Origin: PHAA01 sp964494735
GTDB lineage: Bacteria > Bacillota > Syntrophomonadia > Syntrophomonadales > Syntrophomonadaceae
NCBI GenBank assembly: GCA_964494735.1
Contig: CAZBSD010000041.1
Location: forward strand, 1-17,479
Reading direction: 5' to 3'
Length of the DNA: 17,479 bases
Part shown: positions 14,224-17,479 of the stretch, piece after piece
Numbering within the stretch: position 1 is the stretch's first letter
Layout of the letters: every line of letters begins with the position of its first letter
Notes under the pieces: model-generated
Databases searched by the model: none
Told to the model about the DNA's origin: nothing
Seen by the model: only the letters and a program-made list of their open reading frames with translations
Program-made: the position numbers and the translations under genes

Positions 14224-16043
14224 ATAAGATGCTCCGCAGATGCAGGCATCCTGGCCATGGTTCTGAAAAGATCATTACTGGAGATCAATTCATTATAAGT
14301 ACCGTGGGCTATGATCTGTCCATCATTCAACAAGTAGATTTGATCACAGTTCATTATAGTGTTCAAGCGATGGGCGATAATAATAATTGTTTTCACTGCC
14401 GCCAGTTCAGCCAAGGCCTCCACAAAGGACTCTTCGGTCAAACCGTCCAATGAATTGGTAGCCTCATCCAGAATGAGTACTTCGGGATCATTGTACATAG
14501 CCCTGGCTATACCGATTCTCTGACGTTGTCCGCCACTCAGCCGAATGCCTCGGTCGCCGATTTTGGTATCATAACCACCAGCCAATGAACTGGTGACGAA
14601 ATCATGTACATGAGCAATCCGGGCGGCCCGGACGACCTTTTCCATATCGACCTGATCATCGGGTACACCGAAGGCAATATTATTGGTGACAGAATCATTG
14701 CTTAGATAGATATCCTGGGGAACATAGCCCAGATTCTTCTTCCAACCCTCAATATTGGCCGCATTTATTTCAATACCGTCAACCAACAACTTGCCATGAC
14801 CAGGCGTCAGCAAACCCATGAAAATATCTATCAAAGTAGTTTTCCCGGCACCGGTCAAACCCACAAAACCTATAGAAGTCCCGCGCTGGATATCTATGGA
14901 GAGATTCTTGATCACTGCATGGGCACTCGATGGATAAGTATAGTCGATGTTTTGTATGGAATACGTGTGTTTGAAAGGGAGTCGCTCGCCTTGGCTGCGA
15001 TTTATCAATTCGTCGTTAGCTGAATAGCTGGTGTCGGTCAATTCCAGGTATATCTTTTCCAGAACCGCCTGATTGAATTTCATTGAAGTCGCGGCGGAAA
15101 ACACCTCCTGCAAAGCGGGCATCAAGCGGTAAGCGGCAAAAACATAGAAACCGACCATAGGTATGACTCCCGCCGGATTTTGGTTATGAATGACCAAATA
15201 GATGATAAGCAAAACAACCCCGCCAAAGGCCAGTGATTCCAACGCATACCTGGGAATCGATCCGATTACCGAGTTCCAGGCCAGCATCTCCGCATTCCGC
15301 CTGGAAAAAGTGGAAAAACGCTGCAGGAAAAAGTCTTCCCTTCCCAGTACTTTAATATCTTTTATACCCCCGATAGTATCCACTACCGCCCTGAACCTTT
15401 CCAGATTGGCAGTCAGCCTTTCTTTACCTTTGGCCATCATTTTCCGACGGCTAATATAGAATATGAATCCATATGCGCCTCCCAGAATGATGACTGCCGT
15501 TAAGGTAACAAAGGGATTTACCATGAATAGCAGGCCCAGAATGAGTGTGGTCACCAGCAGCATGCTGATCATACTGATCAATGGCATCAAATAGCCGGTG
15601 GTCAGCTGGTTGGCTTCCTGAAGAATATTTTTATGGGCGTCTGCCGCCTGACTATCCAAATAATATTCGTAAGGCTGGGAAAGGTATTTCTTCAACAGTC
15701 GGAACGACAAGTCATGATTGATTTCCCATACGAACTTCAATTTTATCCAGGTTTTCAAGGCGGACAAGGAATTACCGACCAAAATCAGGGCTAAAATGCA
15801 TATGGCTACAAATATGGTGAATTCCTTGGTACTGGCAAAGCCCAGACCAAAATATATCCTCTGCAGCCACATATTGCGGAAAATAATATCAGGGTCCATT
15901 ATCAGGCTAATTAAGGGCAGAGCCGAGGCAATCCCCAAGGTATCGAAAATAGCGCTGATCACTGTTATTCCCGACATAACATAGAATAATCTGCGCTGCA
16001 AACCTGAAATTATAGAGAATATTTTATGAAGGTTATGTTTCAT
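14220..16043 (-). CDS. ABC exporter, PglK/MsbA-like lipid-linked glycan flippase
   Basis: A 607-residue half-transporter with its own ATPase. Residues 1-320 hold six predicted membrane helices (ABC type I exporter fold, with the coupling segment GGIKDIKVLGREDFFLQRF). Residues 355-600 form the nucleotide-binding domain: Walker A GLTGAGKTT (395-403), Q-loop YVPQDIYL, signature LSGGQRQRIGIARA (503-516), Walker B VLILDEATNSLD (D526/E527) and H-loop IIAHR (H558), all intact. The transmembrane part (for example IGSIPRYALESLAFGG) resembles PglK, which flips undecaprenyl-linked oligosaccharide, more than drug exporters. With GT4 overlapping downstream and many glycosyltransferases nearby, glycan export is the likely role. 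The ATG at 16043 has only a weak ribosome site (AAGGTGG at 12 bases). Confidence 0.9.
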   Translation of the reverse strand: MKHNLHKIFSIISGLQRRLFYVMSGITVISAIFDTLGIASALPLISLIMDPDIIFRNMWLQRIYFGLGFASTKEFTIFVAICILALILVGNSLSALKTWIKLKFVWEINHDLSFRLLKKYLSQPYEYYLDSQAADAHKNILQEANQLTTGYLMPLISMISMLLVTTLILGLLFMVNPFVTLTAVIILGGAYGFIFYISRRKMMAKGKERLTANLERFRAVVDTIGGIKDIKVLGREDFFLQRFSTFSRRNAEMLAWNSVIGSIPRYALESLAFGGVVLLIIYLVIHNQNPAGVIPMVGFYVFAAYRLMPALQEVFSAATSMKFNQAVLEKIYLELTDTSYSANDELINRSQGERLPFKHTYSIQNIDYTYPSSAHAVIKNLSIDIQRGTSIGFVGLTGAGKTTLIDIFMGLLTPGHGKLLVDGIEINAANIEGWKKNLGYVPQDIYLSNDSVTNNIAFGVPDDQVDMEKVVRAARIAHVHDFVTSSLAGGYDTKIGDRGIRLSGGQRQRIGIARAMYNDPEVLILDEATNSLDGLTEESFVEALAELAAVKTIIIIAHRLNTIMNCDQIYLLNDGQIIAHGTYNELISSNDLFRTMARMPASAEHLI

Positions 16044-16136
16044 TAATCGACTTTACCCACCTTATCCCCGTCAATCTTTTGATTTTCATGGCCAGACGGC
16101 AAAGAATGATCGTATTTAGGTAAGCTTAAAATAGAG

Positions 16137-16155
16137 CCTCAAGAAGCAGTTGAGG
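16137..16155 (-). terminator. Weak stem-loop followed by T-rich bases
   Basis: Reading leftward, CCTCAA (16155-16150) and TTGAGG (16142-16137) pair across a 7-base loop and are followed by CTCTATTTTAA. It could end transcription coming from the GNAT pair before the ABC exporter gene. The stem is only 6 bp and the T tract short, so this is tentative. Confidence 0.3.
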
Positions 16156-16435
16156 TATTATCCTTTTGAGCTTGTCTTCTATCTGACCGGATTTGTTTTT
16201 TCTTACGCTGATAAGTAATCGTTTCCACGGTTGGCTCTTCAAGCTGGGGGTTGGCGCTATCTTCGGCTTCATCGAACAGATTGAGCTGCTCATGGTCAGT
16301 CTGTTCGCTGGAAGGGCCAAATTGCTTGTTGCGGTTTAAGAGAATCTGTTCCCCATGCCACTTTAGCCTGGCATTGAGTTCAGCGTTTTGCTGTTCCAGA
16401 CCGTGGAAGAAACCCAGCATCGAACGCGGGGACAA
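16139..16435 (-). pseudogene. IS66-family transposase N-terminal remnant
   Basis: The 98 codons read GLEQQNAELNARLKWHGEQI, NKQFGPSSEQTDHEQLNLFDEAED and EEPTVETITYQRKKK, which is the leucine-zipper-like N-terminus and FGxSSE segment of IS66 TnpC transposases (full length about 500 residues). After the six-A run (16196-16201) the expected KSGQxEDKLK continues only in another frame, then homology ends near 16155. No DDE catalytic region, TnpA or TnpB companions or terminal inverted repeats are visible. It is a dead scrap in the gap 16044-16477; apart from the weak stem-loop I see nothing else there. Confidence 0.85.
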
Positions 16436-16477
16436 ATAGGTTGGGATCAGGTAAATATTCGTTCCAAGTTTATCCTA

Positions 16478-17083
16478 CTACAGATACTTTAGCATTTGAA
16501 TTAGGAATTTTCCCGATAGGACCTCCGTTTCGTCCCTATCTAGTTCCCTTTGCCCGAAACTGACGAATCCGTTAGTTTGATAGAACTGGACGAGATGTGG
16601 CTTGTCCTCGCATTCCAGATATACGATTTTTCCACCAATCATTTCCTGGACTTGTACAACTTTATTGCACGCTATGTGCAACAATTCATCTCCCGTTATG
16701 AGTCTATTATAACTATTGGCATAGTTTTTACCGAGTTGAGCAATTAATGGTGCTGAAATTCGGTAACCTCTGCGATCTGGGTCGAAAGTTCCAAATTTAT
16801 TAATCCGTCTTTTTAAAGATGCAGATATACTTCTGTTGGAAACTATAATATTTTTGTTTGCTAAGGAAAAATATCCTGCAATGACAGGTCGCCCCTTGTG
16901 TGGCGCGAATACTAGATGTGTAGCGGTTATACCTTGCTTGGCGAATTCGACAGCATTTCTATGTAAAAAGACCTCGACATCCAAATTTAGCGGACAAGAA
17001 AATTGGGAGAGAATTTCTTTGGTTTTCTCCTCTCCCAATTCATCGATGACATCTTTCAGTAAAATAAGTTGGTAACCCGTCAT
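16478..17083 (-). CDS. GNAT-fold acetyltransferase-like protein, possible toxin of a TA pair
   Basis: A 201-residue protein with a GNAT-like layout: HLVFAPHKGRPVIAGYFSLANKN (about 56-78) gives the central antiparallel strands; KNYANSYNRLITGDELLHIA (about 119-138) stands where the acetyl-CoA loop and helix should be; and IVYLECEDKPHLVQFYQTNGF (about 153-173) is the usual L.C...N..L..FY...GF end. The classical Q/RxxGxG/A loop is not evident, so cofactor binding is uncertain. The ATG lies inside the stop of the small upstream gene (ATGA), with GAGG 4 bases ahead. Type II toxins of the TacT/AtaT kind are GNAT enzymes that acetylate aminoacyl-tRNA and pair with a small antitoxin; this resemblance is inference. 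Confidence 0.75.
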   Translation of the reverse strand: MTGYQLILLKDVIDELGEEKTKEILSQFSCPLNLDVEVFLHRNAVEFAKQGITATHLVFAPHKGRPVIAGYFSLANKNIIVSNRSISASLKRRINKFGTFDPDRRGYRISAPLIAQLGKNYANSYNRLITGDELLHIACNKVVQVQEMIGGKIVYLECEDKPHLVQFYQTNGFVSFGQRELDRDETEVLSGKFLIQMLKYL

Positions 17084-17262
17084 TTTACCTCTGGTTCTCC
17101 GAAAATATCTTTAATCTGGCCCTTTTTGACCTCATGATAGGACTTCGAAAGCACTACATGCTTGGAGCCCTTTTCTCTAGCATTCTCCAGTGCAAGTACC
17201 AGCTTTCTGCTTAGCGTTCCATCCTTAATAACGATGTTCTTAAATATGCTCTTAGTAGCCAT
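17080..17262 (-). CDS. Small protein, putative partner or antitoxin of the GNAT protein
   Basis: A 60-residue protein (MATKSIFKNIVIKDGTLSRK onward, ending DIFGEPEVK). ATG 17262 is chosen because GGAGG (17272-17276) is 8 bases ahead; the in-frame ATG at 17277 overlaps that site. The N-terminal strand and the LSRKLVLALENAREKGSK helix do not match ribbon-helix-helix antitoxins in an obvious way. I do not recognise a named domain. The 4-base overlap with the GNAT gene, small size and order (small gene first) are what suggest an antitoxin-like role. Confidence 0.7.
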   Translation of the reverse strand: MATKSIFKNIVIKDGTLSRKLVLALENAREKGSKHVVLSKSYHEVKKGQIKDIFGEPEVK

Positions 17263-17294
17263 AAGGTCCGCCTCCATTAACTGCCGATGTAATT

Positions 17295-17364
17295 ATTATA
17301 ACTTATCCTGTTAAGCTATTCATCAGAATACAGGGGACAATTGTCTGATATTATATGCATATAA
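17295..17364 (-). promoter_or_regulatory. Probable promoter region of the GNAT pair, with two palindromes
   Basis: Reading leftward, TATAAT occurs at 17300-17295 (33 bases before the ATG) and again at 17355-17350; neither has a good -35. Upstream lie two perfect palindromes, GACAATTGTC (17336-17345) and TTATATGCATATAA (17351-17364), which could be operators. Together with the repeat at 17391 this accounts for the gene-free right end. Confidence 0.45.
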
Positions 17365-17390
17365 AATGGATTTATTCATTGTTATTATTC

Positions 17391-17463
17391 TACACCGACA
17401 CCGCCTCTTGCAGTACGAAGCCCGGCATGGGCTGGTGCATCTTCCAAACGATACTGATGGGCG
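17391..17463 (+). repeat. Dispersed 72-bp repeat, right copy
   Basis: Gap-free match to 2115-2186 in the same orientation (61 of 72 identical by hand count). The two copies bracket the mazEF module, the whole glycan cluster and the GNAT pair, about 15.3 kb apart. The window ends 16 bases after this copy, so its full extent is unknown. Confidence 0.8.
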
Positions 17464-17479
17464 CGGAGCCGTAATGGCT

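Noticed and set aside
16120..16125. GTAAGC as the terminal inverted repeat of an IS66 element
   Set aside because: Only six bases, with no matching partner on the other side of the transposase relic.
1..17479. CRISPR arrays, tRNA or rRNA genes
   Set aside because: No regularly spaced repeats, and no tRNA-like cloverleaf or rRNA-like stretch was seen on either strand.

Overview
The window (moderate GC, mostly leftward genes) looks like an accessory chromosomal island of a low- to mid-GC Gram-positive anaerobe. A Clostridia member of the Peptococcaceae type is my best guess, from the YkvI-like membrane protein, MazEF, Phd/RelE, IS66 relic and the style of the GNAT protein. This is inference from protein flavour; no marker gene is present.

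Layout. (1) 1-2311 is a scarred left flank: the 3' part of a YkvI-family membrane protein gene, a leftward RelE/ParE-type toxin with Phd/YefM-type antitoxin, a decayed and internally deleted second copy of the YkvI gene, an in-frame scrap of an alpha/beta-hydrolase C-terminus, and one copy of a 72-bp dispersed repeat. (2) 2312-2892 is a rightward mazE-mazF module with a self-complementary operator-like element. (3) 2967-9407 is a leftward run read as GT2 glycosyltransferase (tail split off by a frameshift), a three-domain adenylation-carrier-thioesterase enzyme, a 12-TM-type DASS/SLC13 anion transporter and a GT4 glycosyltransferase. A strong promoter sits upstream of it at 9444-9472. (4) 9501-12988 is a rightward run of a GT4 enzyme with a cysteine-rich insert, a radical SAM/SPASM protein, and a second radical SAM protein broken by one missing base. 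(5) 13051-16043 is a leftward pair: an ABC exporter of the PglK/MsbA lipid-linked glycan flippase type and a further GT4 enzyme, overlapping by 4 bases. (6) 16044-17479 is a scarred right flank: an IS66 transposase N-terminal relic, a GNAT-fold protein overlapping a small upstream partner (TA-like pair), palindromes, and a second copy of the 72-bp repeat.

The central genes (four glycosyltransferases, an ABC flippase, two radical SAM enzymes, an A-T-TE protein and an anion carrier) read as a pathway that builds, chemically modifies and exports a surface glycan or lipid-linked oligosaccharide. My inference is that the A-T-TE protein activates a carboxylic acid for attachment to the glycan or release as a small metabolite, and that the DASS carrier may move the acid. 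No initiating phosphoglycosyltransferase, Wzx/Wzy pair, oligosaccharyltransferase or nucleotide-sugar synthesis gene is visible, so the pathway must use parts encoded elsewhere.

At least three reading frames (GT2, second radical SAM, IS66) are each broken at or beside a homopolymer run. This means either gene decay in the island or base-calling errors, and should be settled before function is assigned. Addiction-type modules lie on both sides of the glycan cluster, and related repeat copies lie outside it.
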